Assembly (NCBI RefSeq): GCF_018873765.1
Contig: NC_057925.1
Coordinates: forward strand, 14,829,568 to 14,893,567
Length of the DNA: 64,000 bases
Direction of reading: 5' to 3'
Source: Telopea speciosissima
Lineage: Eukaryota > Streptophyta > Magnoliopsida > Proteales > Proteaceae
Below the pieces are notes generated by a model. That model had not been told where the DNA came from and did no database searches. It worked only from the letters and a program-made list of their open reading frames with translations. A program made the position numbers and the translations under genes. Positions 48,091 through 59,462 of the stretch are shown piece after piece. Position 1 is the stretch's first letter. The number at the start of each line of letters is the position of its first letter.

Positions 48091-48120
48091 AATTTACTCT
48101 CTCTCTCTCTCTCTCTCTAT
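48091..48120. repeat. CT microsatellite
   Basis: A (CT)n run of about 14 units, directly before LTR-like sequence. Confidence 0.9.
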
Positions 48121-48145
48121 CAAATAGTGAATCATCTTCAGCTCC

Positions 48146-48203
48146 CCCCGTAGATGTAGCACTTCATATTGGTGTGTGAACCACATTAAATCTCTGTGTC
48201 ATC
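48146..48203 (-). repeat. LTR-like conserved motif, inverted copy
   Basis: On the minus strand this reads GATTTAATGTGGTTCACACA...GCTACATCTACGG. It matches 15794-15853 over about 58 bp and more loosely 48949-48995. It probably belongs to degraded LTR sequence. Confidence 0.6.
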
Positions 48204-48454
48204 TTTGTTCTGTTTTTGTTTCTTCGTGTTTCTTGTTGTTTGTGTTAACAAGAGATACATGAAATATTGCGAGTATTAAAGATTGGGAAAATATTGAGGC
48301 CCATAATCATGCACTTTTGGTGTGTGTTGTTACCCCTTATTGCAAAAAAGAACTTTGAAAACTCTCGAAGAATCTGTTAATAGCTTTAATTCTTGTTTGA
48401 AGTTTTAAAATTGGTTAATGGCTTTATGCACATCTAGAGATGTACTATATGCAT

Positions 48455-48546
48455 AGTTGTCAAGGCGTAACCTAGGTGTTCTGGCGCCTAAGATGTTGGT
48501 GTAGCCTTAGTTTTTGTGCCTTGGGTCGCCTAGCGCTTTGACAACT
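48455..48546. repeat. Short foldback MITE, TTGTCAAGGCG-type
   Basis: Begins AGTTGTCAAGGCGTAACCTA and ends TCGCCTAGCGCTTTGACAACT; the ends are imperfect reverse complements over about 25 bp. Length about 92 bp. TTGTCAAGGCGCC-type hairpins are common dispersed repeats in plants. Confidence 0.75.
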
Positions 48547-48575
48547 GTCACTATAAGTAGCACACTTATGAGCAA

Positions 48576-48660
48576 CCCAAATAAGGATAAGCTTTCCGAG
48601 AGACATCTATTTTCTTGAGTATGACTATAAGCTTTCCGAGAGACATATATTTTCTTGAGT
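48576..48660. repeat. Direct duplication of about 38 bp
   Basis: ATAAGCTTTCCGAGAGACAT followed by CTATTTTCTTGAGTATG occurs at about 48589 and again at about 48627, with one or two differences. Confidence 0.8.
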
Positions 48661-48919
48661 ATGTGTTTTGCAGTTGTTCTTTTTAGCAATTAAACTTCCA
48701 TATGTATAGCAAATAATGGAAGCCCTTAATAGCCAGTGTGCAATGGTGCAATTTAATTGAGTGACAGTATGAATCTTCACATATTGTTTCTGCAGGTAGC
48801 TGAAGTCTTATTCTACTTCATCTGCAACTTGGTTAACATCTTAATGAAAAGATACTAATTGCATAGCTTTTGTTAAGAAAACAACGCCCAGAATGGCGAT
48901 TTGCAGAAGAAAAATGAAA

Positions 48920-49600
48920 AACAGAAAAGACACATAAAACACAACACTAGAAATTTATGTGGTTCACCCCCAAGATGGGAAGCTACATCCACGACAGAGC
49001 AATAGAATAGATTTCACTATACTTTTGGAAATGTTACAAAACCTCTCGTATAGCCCTCCCAAAGATAAGAACATTATATAGAGAAACCCTAACCCGAGAA
49101 AATACAGAAATGCCCCCAGACCAAAAAATGCCAAACCGAACAAGGTCGGACCAAAACATAACATATATCCCAAAATATACCGTTTCGAAGATCTCGACGA
49201 GCCCAACACAACATACAACCTATGGCGGTGATGTACGCCATTTTTCGACAATCCGAGGTCGTTTCGAGGTCGAAATGGCCCTCCGAAGATCCCAAATGTA
49301 CTTTCTGGACCAAAATCAGGCTTTACCAATAATAGCTTTCTCATACAATGTTATTAAATTGTCAATCCTATTGATTTGTGGACTGACATTTAACCATGTA
49401 CATATCACAGTAAATAGGAACCTTATAGGTAGTAGATACATGTCTACTGATCAAAAGAAAAATTGCTGTGGGATAACAAAAAGAATACTCCTAGCGAAGA
49501 GGTATGTGTTAGAATTTGCATATTGCTCATTTTAAACCATGATATATGATTCATTAAGTTGTGTTTTAAGTATCATTTACTCCCTCATTGGGATTTGTCA
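48920..49600. other. LTR-like fragment, no gene
   Basis: 48949-48995 holds the ATTTATGTGGTTCACCCCC...CTACATCCACG motif. The overlapping ORFs at 48964-49535 on both strands have no recognisable domain and are probably chance. Confidence 0.4.
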
Positions 49601-49613
49601 CTGTTTTCAAATC

Positions 49614-50123
49614 AAGAATGTTAGGTACTTGACCAATACGCCAAATGCTCCAAAGCTAATGGAACACGTTAAATCAAACACTTTAATCTATCTCATATTA
49701 GGCTGGACCAATCTAGCGTCCATACACTAGAATGGGCGCCATTAGGCACATAACAGACCATCATGCTTTCGTAGCCATAATCCTGGACGGCTTTCACTAT
49801 AGGCAGCTCTCACTTTGGTGGTAAGTGGCCCTTTCCAAGGGGCTCCACTCTGCTCCAGGATTTTTGTCTGGTGATAGATAGCCCTTTCTTGATGGCTTTC
49901 ACTCTACTCTAGATAGCCCTTCTCTTAGATAGTCATTTTCGTGACTCAAACCAAGATGTGGTGACTGACTCTGATACCAAATGTTAGGTACTTGACCGAT
50001 GCGTCAAAAACTCCAAAACTGATGAAACACGTTAAATCAAACCCTTTAACCTATTATATATTAGGCTAACCCAATCTAATATTCATTAACTAGAGTAAAC
50101 CCCATTAGACACATATCAGAGAA
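49614..50123 (-). mobile_element. TRIM (miniature LTR retrotransposon), about 500 bp
   Basis: Two direct repeats of 137 bp (49619-49755 and 49982-50118) start TGTTAGGTACTTGACC and end ACATAACA or ACATATCA (TG...CA). On the minus strand a primer-binding site TGGTATCAGAG lies one or two bases inside the right-hand repeat, so the right repeat is the 5' LTR. The interior is only 226 bp and codes for nothing. The flanking 5-mers AAGAA and GAGAA match at four positions, consistent with a decayed target duplication. The repeats differ at roughly a fifth of positions, so the insertion is old. Confidence 0.88.
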
Positions 50124-50452
50124 CGACAAGAGAAATTCAACAAACTCATGGTAATTAATGCTTCTTTTCTTTCTTTTACTTCTGATGGTCAGAGATGTTT
50201 ACAACAGATGGTAAAATATCTACATTGGTTTTTTTTTTTTGAATGACAAGTTTAAGAATTTCTCAACACCTACTAACCCCTATTGAGTCTAAGGTTGCCT
50301 TGGTACCTATGGCCGATTGTAGGGTGTAAAGGGCGATTTGAAGCTGCAGCACAAACCCAAAAACAGGGAAGTGGCCTTCTCCAAGCAGATAAACAGATAG
50401 AATTGGAGCTGGGTCTCTAGTCCTCTTCCCTTCGAAATTTGGGAGAAAAATG

Positions 50453-51193
50453 TCAGAACCTCACAAAAAATATGCTAAGTTCAGGCCCACTATTACCATC
50501 TGGGTTCATCATGTAGAAAGTCTCAGAGTCTTTAGAGCCTATCACTCGTTCGAAGAAAGCTCGCATATAAGTCATCTCCCCATCAGGCATTTCCTTTTTC
50601 AAAGTAGGTAGAACACCTGCACCCATTGAAACAGCATGGAGCAGCTGCATAACATTCAAGTCTTCATCACTTGGTTCCTTCTTCATGCCATACCCAACCT
50701 TTCGGCCATTCAAGAACATATTCCATAGAGGTTCTTCAATGAGCTTTGTCTTCTCAACTGCTTGTTTCTCGCATTCGAGTGCTATTCTCATAAGGCCTGA
50801 ACCCATTTCTTGTAGTAGCTTGCCAGTAGGGACCCCTAGCTCAAGTATCAACATGGGAAGACACCTTTGGTTTTCTTGGATGGCAAGGGTAGCCCTTGCC
50901 TTGCGGCAGCCGTAGAGGGTACCTGTCAATCGAGTTCCTCCATGTATAAGTCCATCCTGGTACTTGTTACCATATAGAGGAAGAGGCATCATCATACATG
51001 GGTGGATTATAGGGAATGATCTGAAGAGGGAACGAATTTGATTGTAAAACTTTCCTGATTTAGATCCCTTAGATCTGTTTGAAGGTTGTTGAAGAGAGAT
51101 TGAAAGCCGGGAGGGTGATTGTGTTGGTGTTGAGAATGGACTTATTTGCTGTGGCTTTGGTTGCTCCAGAGCCTTAGCTACTGAATTTGGCAT
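50453..51193 (-). CDS. MIZU-KUSSEI1-like protein (DUF617), single exon
   Basis: An intact 246-residue protein. Residues 1-60 are Ser/Pro/Lys-rich and variable. The conserved domain runs from about 82 to the end: HGGTRLTGTLYGCRKARATL (85-104), PMLILELGVPTGKLLQEMGS (113-132), GLMRIALECEK, PLWNMFLNGRKVGYGMKKEP (155-174) and the C-terminal hallmark GPELSIFFVRF (236-246). The family is named for Arabidopsis MIZ1, needed for root hydrotropism; most paralogues have no assigned role, so the biological job here is inferred only from the family. Such genes are usually intronless, as here. The ATG at 51193 is the only sensible start for the conserved length. The last coding bases lie about 330 bp from the TRIM at 49614-50123. 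Confidence 0.9.
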   Translation of the reverse strand: MPNSVAKALEQPKPQQISPFSTPTQSPSRLSISLQQPSNRSKGSKSGKFYNQIRSLFRSFPIIHPCMMMPLPLYGNKYQDGLIHGGTRLTGTLYGCRKARATLAIQENQRCLPMLILELGVPTGKLLQEMGSGLMRIALECEKQAVEKTKLIEEPLWNMFLNGRKVGYGMKKEPSDEDLNVMQLLHAVSMGAGVLPTLKKEMPDGEMTYMRAFFERVIGSKDSETFYMMNPDGNSGPELSIFFVRF

Positions 51194-52800
51194 TCTGGAA
51201 GTGCTGGTTTCAGCAGGGATTCCTCTCTTGTTGGAGCAGAAGCTTTGTGATTATGGGAATGATTTGTGAAGGTGGTGTGTGTTTTTGAAGAGGTTTTTTG
51301 TGGGCTGCACGTTTGGCTGGTTAGTTATAATATTAGGCTATCTCCTTCCATTATTTTAAGAAGGGAAAAGAAAGGGTTGAAAATAATAACTTCTCTTTTT
51401 TATGAAGGTTTTTCCCCAGTGCCTCTAATAAGAAGGAGGTGGACCCCTCGTGGGCAGAGTGTTTGGACAGAGGTAGGGTGGTCATTGCGCCCCCTTGTTA
51501 GGTGGATTGGGGAACTGGCCGGGCAGGGAACTGAAGGGGATAAGGGGAGGGGGTTTGGTTTTAGCCCTACTTGTATGTGAGGGTGCAGCCTTCTTTTGGT
51601 CTTCAATTTTGCTGCTACTCGGGTTGTAGGAATGTTTCTGTTACCCGACTCACAGCCAAAGAAACAGAATCGAAAAGGGAATTCTGGAAAATACTAAAAC
51701 TTAGGAGGGTATATGTGAACCTATAGGGGAATATTCCATTTCTTTGGCTGCAAGCCCGGGTAGCAGGAACATTCCTGCAACCTGGGTAGCAGAATTTTTA
51801 TTTATTTATTTATTTTTTCAATCTGTTATTATATTATTCTGTTCCAAGCACGTCTTCTTGAAATTCCATGAATAATATTATGGTATGGTTTGGCAGCTGT
51901 TTCCATAGTTCTTGAGGTTTAAAAGAGACAAGTTGTTGTTTAAATGATTTCTTAGGTCAACACAGGAAACTAGAGGTCATTACATCTTGGTACTTGGTCT
52001 GTCCTTACTGTTTTGTTCTCTTATTCTCCTTCTATTTGTTCCTTTGTGTCAAGACATCTCAACTAATATCCTTTCCCTGGTTGTCTACTGTCTTTCCAAA
52101 AGAAAGGTTTGTGGCCATCAACTGAAACAGAATTGTTTTATGTATTGGAGTTGGATGATTAAGGTTGTGTTTTGCCTGAAAGCTTGAGTTTTTGTTTTTT
52201 TCAGGTTTTGGGGGGGGGGGGGGGGGTTAAAATGTTGGGAAACTGTTCTCTGTCCAGAAGCGTGGCATATGTCAGTGCTCCCCTTTGTCTATCTCTCTCT
52301 TCCCCATGAAATGATATCTATGCCCCCTATTAGAGGAGAGAGAGAGAGAGATCCGGGGAGCACTGGTGTAAGCCACACTCTCAGATAGATATTTCATCCA
52401 ATATAATATATCTTACCTATTCCCCGCTAATTAAAAAAGAGCATCTGTATACATACATCGAAGTATATAAAATTTTCGGCTTCATTGAGCTGAAAATAAA
52501 GAGGGGAAGTATTTCCTTTGTTTGAAACATTGATGATTTTAAACTCAGAATGATGCAACTAAATAGATATAAGCTAAGTTTGGAAAAAAGAACACTGTTT
52601 GGTTGTGTTCCCTTGGTGTACACACAAGTGGATGTGAAATAACCACCCTGTCCCTCTTGTTGGATTCCCTTGTGAGACCCTTGTTGGCTCCACGCTGATG
52701 CAGGGACAGCAAACCCTTTCTCATGAGGAATTTAGGTGTTCCCACTCTTAAAGTCTGGATTACCTATAAAAAAAGGCTGAATTTGATAATTGAAAGAAAA
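51194..52800. other. Upstream region of the DUF617 gene and spacer
   Basis: TATTATAA-type sequence on the minus strand near 51330 is a possible TATA box. GCAGGAA.ATTCC.GC.ACC-type inverted segments occur at 51625-51790. A poly-G run of about 18 lies at 52209-52227 and a GA microsatellite at 52335-52350. No gene found. Confidence 0.4.
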
Positions 52801-52805
52801 TAAGG

Positions 52806-52990
52806 GCCTGCATGATAACACTTTTGTTTCTGAGCCCTACTTCTATTCTTGAAATAATTTTTTTTGTATTTCTATTACTGGGCCAAATTTCTTGACAAAA
52901 TAATGTTTTTGATAACGCATAGTAAATTCTATTTCTAGGCCAGAAAAGAAATAGAAACGTGTTTGTTATGTGCAGTAATTTCTGTTTTTG
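52806..52990. repeat. Possible MITE with GGGCCTGCATGATAAC-type ends
   Basis: GGCCTGCATGATAACACTTT at the left and GTGTTTGTTATGTGCAGTAA at the right are imperfect reverse complements. GATAAC and GTTTCT motifs recall the ends of the Harbinger-like element at 17659-19180. Borders are not certain. Confidence 0.5.
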
Positions 52991-53034
52991 GATTTCGATA
53001 ATTTTTTAAAAATGCCATTGAATACCAAAAAAAT

Positions 53035-53285
53035 TGGAGGTATTGGTAGTGGTGATGGTGGTGGTGTGGTGGCGGTGGTGGTAGAGGAAGTGATGGTGGT
53101 GGTGGCAGTGGTGGTGCTGGTGGAGGAGGTGGTGGCAAAATGGTGGAGGTCAAGGTGGTGGAGGAGATGCTGGTGGTGGTGGAGGTGATGGTGGCGGTAG
53201 TGGTGGTGACGGTTATGGTGGTGGTGGCGGTGGTGGTGGAGGCAGCAACGGTGGTGGCGGTGGAGGTGGTGATGTTGTGTCAGAG
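53035..53285. repeat. GGT-rich minisatellite
   Basis: About 250 bp of GGTGGTGGC/GGTGATGGT repeats. Translations give poly-Val/Gly on one strand and poly-Pro/His on the other; these are not proteins. Confidence 0.85.
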
Positions 53286-53849
53286 GAGGAGAAGATGGTG
53301 GTGGTTGCGGTTGAGTCTCGTAGAGATGAGAGTCATGGAGATAAGTCGAACATCCCTACTCCCTTATTTTTGGAATTTCTGTTTTACTATTTTCTAACTA
53401 TTTTTTTGTTCTGGTTCATTCCCATGAACAAAAAAAATGAACCGGTGTTAACAAACAAATTTTTACTATTTTTTTTCCCTCAAAAACCAAAAAACAAAGA
53501 ACAGAGAATGGAAGAGTTATCAAGCAAGCCTAAATGCTGATATTTTAAGTATACACAAACATGGGGATATAAGTACTACACTTTAGTAAACACTCAGTCA
53601 TCCGATCTTATATTTCATAGAAAATTGAAAAGAAGATCATTTGAGAGCGGTTAGGTGAGACTTCATGTGATAGTGGGCAGCAAGTCCATGCAGGCTGTAT
53701 ATAGCCGGCTATCAAATATCTCTCCTTTAAATATGCCAATGGAACATTGATTAGAATTTTGTTAGCATTATCAGCTTTGGCAAGTCAAAAGCCTTTTGGG
53801 AATTCATAATTTTCCTCTCTTTTAATGAATATTTTCTTGACACCCACCT

Positions 53850-54045
53850 AAAAAAAAAAAAGATGAGAGGGATTTTTTAAATAATCTCATTTTAAGCTAT
53901 TTAATAATATCAGGAGTTTGTTTATTTGATTTTTCCTTTTCTTTTAATGAATATTTTCTTGAAATCCCCTAAAAAAGAGAAGAGAGGGAACTTTTAAATA
54001 ATCTCATTTTAAGCTATTTAATAATATCATGTTAGTTTATTTGAA
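53850..54045. repeat. Direct duplication of about 85 bp
   Basis: CTTTTAATGAATATTTTCTTGA, an AAAGA(G)AG run, then AATAATCTCATTTTAAGCTA and TTTAATAATATCA occur at 53819-53912 and again at 53939-54030. Confidence 0.8.
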
Positions 54046-54129
54046 TATGGGTACTAGGCTTTTACCAAAAAAAATATACATATGGGTACTAGGCTGGTAT
54101 GGCTGATCGTTGTATTTGTCAACACTACT

Positions 54130-54358
54130 ACGAAAAAAATCTTCTTCAATTCTCAAAAGTGCAGTGTGGTGCTCTTCAGGGTTGAGAACTCGATACCTGG
54201 CAAGCGTGACATCCAATGGTGTTGAGCTTGAGAAGAAAGAAAAAAAAAAAATCGATTCACTCGACCTTGGACCATTGGATATCGTGCCTGCCAAGTGTCA
54301 ACCTCTCAACCCCGAAGTACATCACACTCGACGATCAAGAAATTGAAAAGGATTTTAA
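54130..54358. repeat. Foldback MITE, about 230 bp
   Basis: The left arm (AAAATCTTCTTCAATTCTCA, CAGGGTTGAGAACTCGATAC, CTGGCAAGCGTGACATCCAA) and the right arm are reverse complements with mismatches over about 85 bp, around a poly-A and TCGATTCACTCGACC centre. The AGTGCAGTGTGGTGC core loosely recalls family B. Confidence 0.8.
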
Positions 54359-54359
54359 T

Positions 54360-55258
54360 TCACACTACTATTAGTCTTATTTATTTATTTTGAATAACTG
54401 TTAGCAATCTAAAAGATATTGACCAATATAATTTTTAGGATTTTCTTTTGGGACTAACAAATTGAGAGATTATTATTATTATTATTATTATTAGGCAATA
54501 AATCTACCACTGAATTAGACAACAAAATAAATTATCAGGAGTTAGATTTGTTAGATATTGGCTTGGTCCTAAAATTCAAATCCATCTTTCAAAGTTAGTG
54601 TCATGTCAGTATTCTATTTTGTAAAGCAAAGAATAGAAATGAGAGAAATGAAATCGAAATTTCATATCCACCTACACGGTGGAGTTAAAGAGGAGTGTTC
54701 CAGATTGTTTTGCAAAGTAAAATAAAATTAAAGGAGAGAAGTAAAAGTAAACATAATTTCAGAAATAAAAACTTTACAGGAAATATTTTGAATTAAAGAC
54801 CATGTTTTCCTTCAACCACGTTTAAAGGAGAATCTCTTGACCAAGACTTTCGGATGTTGTCCATTTAGGTATAGGAGAACAATAGAGAATATTATCAACC
54901 ATTCGTAAATAAAGGACAAATTTTGACAACCATTATTGGTTGAACGGTTCCTTTACCGTATGGTGAAAGAAAATTTTCTCCTTGTATTAAAGGTTACCTT
55001 TGGTACAAACTTTTGGAACTTTTGAAATTCCTTTATTTACAAACTCTGTTCTTCAAAATCTTTTGAAAAGAAGGTGTCCCAAACTCTCAAGAAAGTATTC
55101 TTAACAAAGGTGAGCAAAGGAGAAAGGTTTAGGTTCTGTTTGTTTTTTGTTCTCTTGCTTGTTTCTCAAGGATTTATAGTGACTCAATGCTTAGTTTTTT
55201 TTTTTCCTTGCTTCTCTTGCTTTAATGTTTTGTCTTGTCCTTGCTTCTCTTCTCCTTT
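54360..55258. other. No gene recognised; AT-rich
   Basis: A (TTA)n microsatellite lies at 54472-54494. No domain or border seen. Confidence 0.4.
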
Positions 55259-55259
55259 T

Positions 55260-58200
55260 ATAGGCAAAGTGGATGGCTTGTTGCTGACATGAATATTCCT
55301 TGGTAGGATGTCACATATTGATTTGATAGACCACCACTTGATTGGCCACATGTCTCATTTCACCATCAAACTCAAATATAACTAGCGTTGGAGGAGTTTG
55401 GGAGGTTTATGAATGAAGCTGCTTTGATTGATGCTAGCTTTTTGGGAAATGCATGTACTTGGACAAATAATCAAGAAGGTAGGGACAGGTTAATGGCTCG
55501 TCTGGATAGGGTACTTTATAATTGTCTCTGGCTATCACACTTCCTTGTTACTTGGGTTCACCATTTGAACATGATGTGTTCTGATCACGCGCCTATCTGG
55601 ATTGACTGCCCTGTGGATTCTGGCGTTAAATACTCTTCTTTTAAATTTCAACAAATGTAGTTGTCCCACCTGGATTTTTATTCATTTGTGAAAGAGAAAT
55701 GGGCCTTCCCCTGTTTTAGATCCCCTCTCCATATTCTGTTTTTAAAATTAAAGTTCCTTCGTAGTCAGCTCCAAATATGGAATAGAGAGGTGTTTGGGGA
55801 TGTACATCAAAATGTAAGGAATGCGAAGTGTGAGTAGGGTGGAAGTGGATTATGACCGAAATCCCAGTGTAGAGATTTTGGAGGGATTGAAGGCCCTCAG
55901 GAACCAGCTGCACAAATGTGCAACTCCAGGAGAAAGTTTTTTGTAGACAGAAATCTAGAGTGAAATGGCTAAAAGAAGGTGAAAGAAATACAAAATTTTT
56001 TCACACAACGGTGAATGTTCGGAGGAAAAATCCAAGTGTGGAGAAAATAAAATATTTTGATGGGCAATGGATTAGTGGTTCGGAGGGAATGAGTGCGGAG
56101 GTAGTCCGATATTTTTTAAATATTTTCTCTGCTCAGGGCTGTGCACAGGATTTAGATCTCCTTGGGAACATTCCGCGACTTGTTTCCAATGAGGATAATA
56201 AGATGCTTCTTGCCTATCCTTCGTTGGAGGATGTTAAAAATACAATGTTTGATTTGTCGGTGGACAGTGCCCCTGGTCTTGATGGTTTTTTGGTCACTTT
56301 TTTACTACGTGTTGGGAGGTGGTAGGTCATGATGTTTGGGCAGCAGTCAAAGATTTTTTCGATGGTGGACTTTTGCCAAGAAGTTTAACTTCAACTCATC
56401 TTATTCTCATACCAAAAAAGGAGAATCCAAAGATAATGTCAGACTTAATTTAGACCTATTAGCCTGTGCAATTTTGCCTATAAGAATATTGCAAAAATTA
56501 TCTCTTCTAAATTGGCGATTATTCTCCTTAGCTTGATATCAGAGGAACATGGAGCTTTGTACAAGGTAGATGCATGTGTGACAACATTGCCTTAGTCCAA
56601 GAGATGGCTCAAGACCTTCACAAAAAAGTCAGAGGTGGTAATGTGATTTTGAAGTTGGACATGGCCAAGGCTTACGATCATATGGAGTGGAACTTTCTTT
56701 ATGAGGTGTTGCACAGGATTGCTGTAATCAAAAAAACAATTGAGAATTGTTGGTTTTCAATTGTTTTACATGATGGTCCCTCTGGTTTTTTAAAATCTTC
56801 TAAAGGACTTCGGCAAGGGGATCCGTTGTTGCCTAGTCTGTTTATCTTAGCTGAAGAGGTGTTAAGTAGGGGGTTGAAGGATTACAGAAGGAAGGGTGGC
56901 ATTCTATCAGCTTCCTAGAGGATGTCCAAGCATCTCGTATAGCTTTTTTGCTGATGATACGATTATTTTTACTAGGGGGTTGAAAATTTCTTTGAAGCAA
57001 ACTTTGGAGTTTATTAAGCGGTCTGAGTTTGCTTCATGCCAGATGGTTAACAAACAAAAGAGTTGCTATATCTTAAGCTCCAAGGTTTCGGAGGCACGAA
57101 ATCGTATGGTGGGAGAGGTAATAGGCTTCTCTAGGAAAGCTTTGCCTATTATTTATTTGGGTTCTCCTATTTACTCTGGCAGGTTGAAGGTGTGCTATTT
57201 TGAAGATATTTTGGCGAAAGTCAGAAATAAAGTATCGGGCTGGAAAGGAAAACTTCTCTCTTCAGAGAGTCGTTTAGTGCTTCTCAAGCATGTGCTTTGC
57301 TCTTTGCCCATTCATATTCTCTCCACTTTGAATGTTCCCAAGTTAATCATGGTTAAATTTTACAGGTTGTGTGCTGATTTTCTGTGGGGCGATTCGGAAT
57401 GGGGGAAACGACATCACTGGGTAAATTGGCACCAGATTGCAAGCCATTGTTGGAGGGAGGACTTGGTGTTAAACGGTTCGAAGACATCAGCCTATCCCTG
57501 AGATTAAAGGGGTTGTGGAAAATCATGTCTGATTAGAACCTGTGGAGTGATTATTTCAAAGCAAAATTTTTAAAGGGGAATCATATTATTATTATTATTT
57601 TTTTTTATGGAAACATACTTATATTACCATTAGAGTGAGAAAAACATGTTTACATCATACAGTAAGGGGGGCATAACATTTCTGTTCGTTATAGAGAAAG
57701 TAGCTAGAGAACGTAGTCTGCTAGTCCATATGTTAGTTTTATGTTTAAACTGTACATTTGTATAGTTTGAGGTTTGTTCAGCTAGTTAAAAAAAAGAAGG
57801 AATCATATTATTCTAGCTGGGTCAAGAGCAGTTGGGTCGAAATCATGGAGAAGGGCGTTGGATCAGAAGAATCTCATGCTTAATAGATCAAAATGGCTTA
57901 TTGGGGAAGGTAACGTTAATTTTTGGCTGGACAATTGGCTAGGCATGGGTCCCCTGATTGATTTTGTGGATGGCACCCATCGGTTGAATATCTCTCTCAG
58001 AGTTAGGGACATTCTTAATATTAGCGGGGAATGGGATCAAAAGATTTTGAACTTCATTGACTCTACTGATGTTCAAAATGGTATATTCCAAAGCAACATT
58101 GCTCTCTCATGTAGGGCGGATAGGCTTATTTGGATGTCGACTATTGATGGAAAATTTACAACGAAATCGGCTTGGAACGAAATTCGGGTACAAACTCCTT

Positions 58201-59462
58201 TAGTGACATATGCTAAATGGATTTGGAACAGCTCGATTCCCCCTAAAATTGATTTCTTTGCTTGGCAACTCATGAATGGGCGAATTCCAACGGATGACGC
58301 TTTGATGAGAATCGGTATTCCCTTGGTCTCTAAGTGTGTGTGTTGTGGAAGTCCTTCAAGGGAGACGGCGGTACACTGTTTAGTCATGGGAGGGACTGCC
58401 TTGATAGTCTGGGGCTTTTTTGCACAATTAATGGATGTGGAACTAGTTCCTACACATGACGTCCGTAGTACGGTATTGTCCTGGCAGTCTCATGCCAATG
58501 GAAAGAGGCTATGTGCTTTCATTATAGGTTTGTTACCTACCCTCATCATGTGAGAATTTAGGGGAGAAAGGAACAATAGGAGGCATAGAGAAAATCGACG
58601 ATCGGCGTCAGCCATTATTGAGAAAATTAAAGGTTGGGTTTGCAAAATTCCTTATCCTTCCAAGCTTCAGGTAAGGCCCTCGATGAGAGAGACTTTGATT
58701 CTACAGATTTTTAACATTAATCAGCTTAGGCCAAATGTGATGCCTCCCCACCCTATTTATTGGTGTCTGCCTTTTAATTCAGTGAAATTAAACGTTGATG
58801 GTACTTGCAAAGGAAATCCTGGCTTGGGTGGAGGAGGTGGAATGGTTAGAGATAGTAAAGGTAGGGTGCTGGCAGCATTCTCAAATTTTTATGGTGTTTG
58901 CACCAACTCTGTGGCCGAGCTTAGAGCCCTAAGGGATGACCTTCGATTCTGTGAGGAGTTGGGTGTTTCGGATTTTTATATTAATTCTGACTCCACCATG
59001 ATTGTGAATTTTATTGTCAAAAAAAAATGCAGTCTGTGGAGTTACTGGTATTGGTTTCAAGAGGTTAGCTCCCTTTGCAATTCTTTAAGAGCGGTTATAT
59101 GTTTTTCGTATAGGGAGAGTAATCAGGCAGTAGACTGGTTAGCTAACTTGGCCTGCGCAGAGACTAATAATAAAAATTATTTTTCTGAGCAGAATTTATC
59201 GGTAGATCTTTGATGCATTATTTGTGAGGATAAAACTGGCTTGCCAGTGTTTAGAATGTAATTAATTCTTGTTTTTGGTCTTGATTGTATGGATTTTCCA
59301 AGGTGTCTTGTGTGAGAGAATTATATTATTCTTCTTGTGGGTTTGGGGTTAGGCGGGTTATGTTCCCCCCGTGTAATCGATTTTTCTGCTATTTTTTTAT
59401 AAAATTTCTAGGGGTTGGCCCGGGTCCTAGTGAATATTCAGGTTTAAAAAAAAAAAAAAAAA
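55260..59462 (+). mobile_element. L1-type LINE, 5'-truncated, with poly-A tail
   Basis: Domain order on the plus strand: endonuclease C-terminus (MNIPW near 55290, FMNEAALIDASFLGNACTWT, RLDRVLYN, SDHAPIW at 55388-55620), linker (KSRVKWLKEGERNTKFFHTT), RT (55918-57500: LKLDMAKAYDHMEWNFLYEV, GLRQGDPLLPSLFILAEEVL, SFFADDTIIFTRG), zf-RVT (58200-58400: KIDFFAWQLMNGRIPTDDAL, CVCCGSPSRETAVHCL) and RNase H (58780-59200: KLNVDGTCKGNPGLGGGGGM). The tail of 17 A is at 59446-59462. The RT catalytic FADD is intact, but frameshifts and stops occur at several places, and ORF1 and the endonuclease start are missing. A small retroposon-like insertion interrupts it at 57591-57798. Confidence 0.92.
57577..57812. 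mobile_element. 208-bp retroposon-like insertion with 14-bp target duplication, inside the LINE
   Basis: GGAATCATATTATT is duplicated exactly at 57577-57590 and 57799-57812. The insert (57591-57798) ends in a TTAAAAAAAAGAA tract on the plus strand; read on the minus strand it ends CATAAAAAAAAATAAT. Both orientations therefore look A-tailed. The length and long duplication fit a SINE or other L1-mobilised RNA, but I see no convincing pol III A and B boxes. Removing it with one duplication restores the LINE sequence between RT and zf-RVT. Confidence 0.8.

Noticed and set aside
48964-49535. ORFs of 126 and 141 codons on opposite strands
   Set aside because: They overlap each other in LTR-like sequence and neither matches a retroelement protein or host family that I recognise.
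52988-53397. Long Val/Gly-rich and Pro/His-rich ORFs
   Set aside because: They are translations of a GGT-type minisatellite on both strands, with no conserved domain or gene structure.
55260-59462. Target-site duplication for the plus-strand LINE
   Set aside because: Sequence after the poly-A tail (CTATACTTTCC) has no convincing match just upstream of the truncated 5' end, so none is reported.
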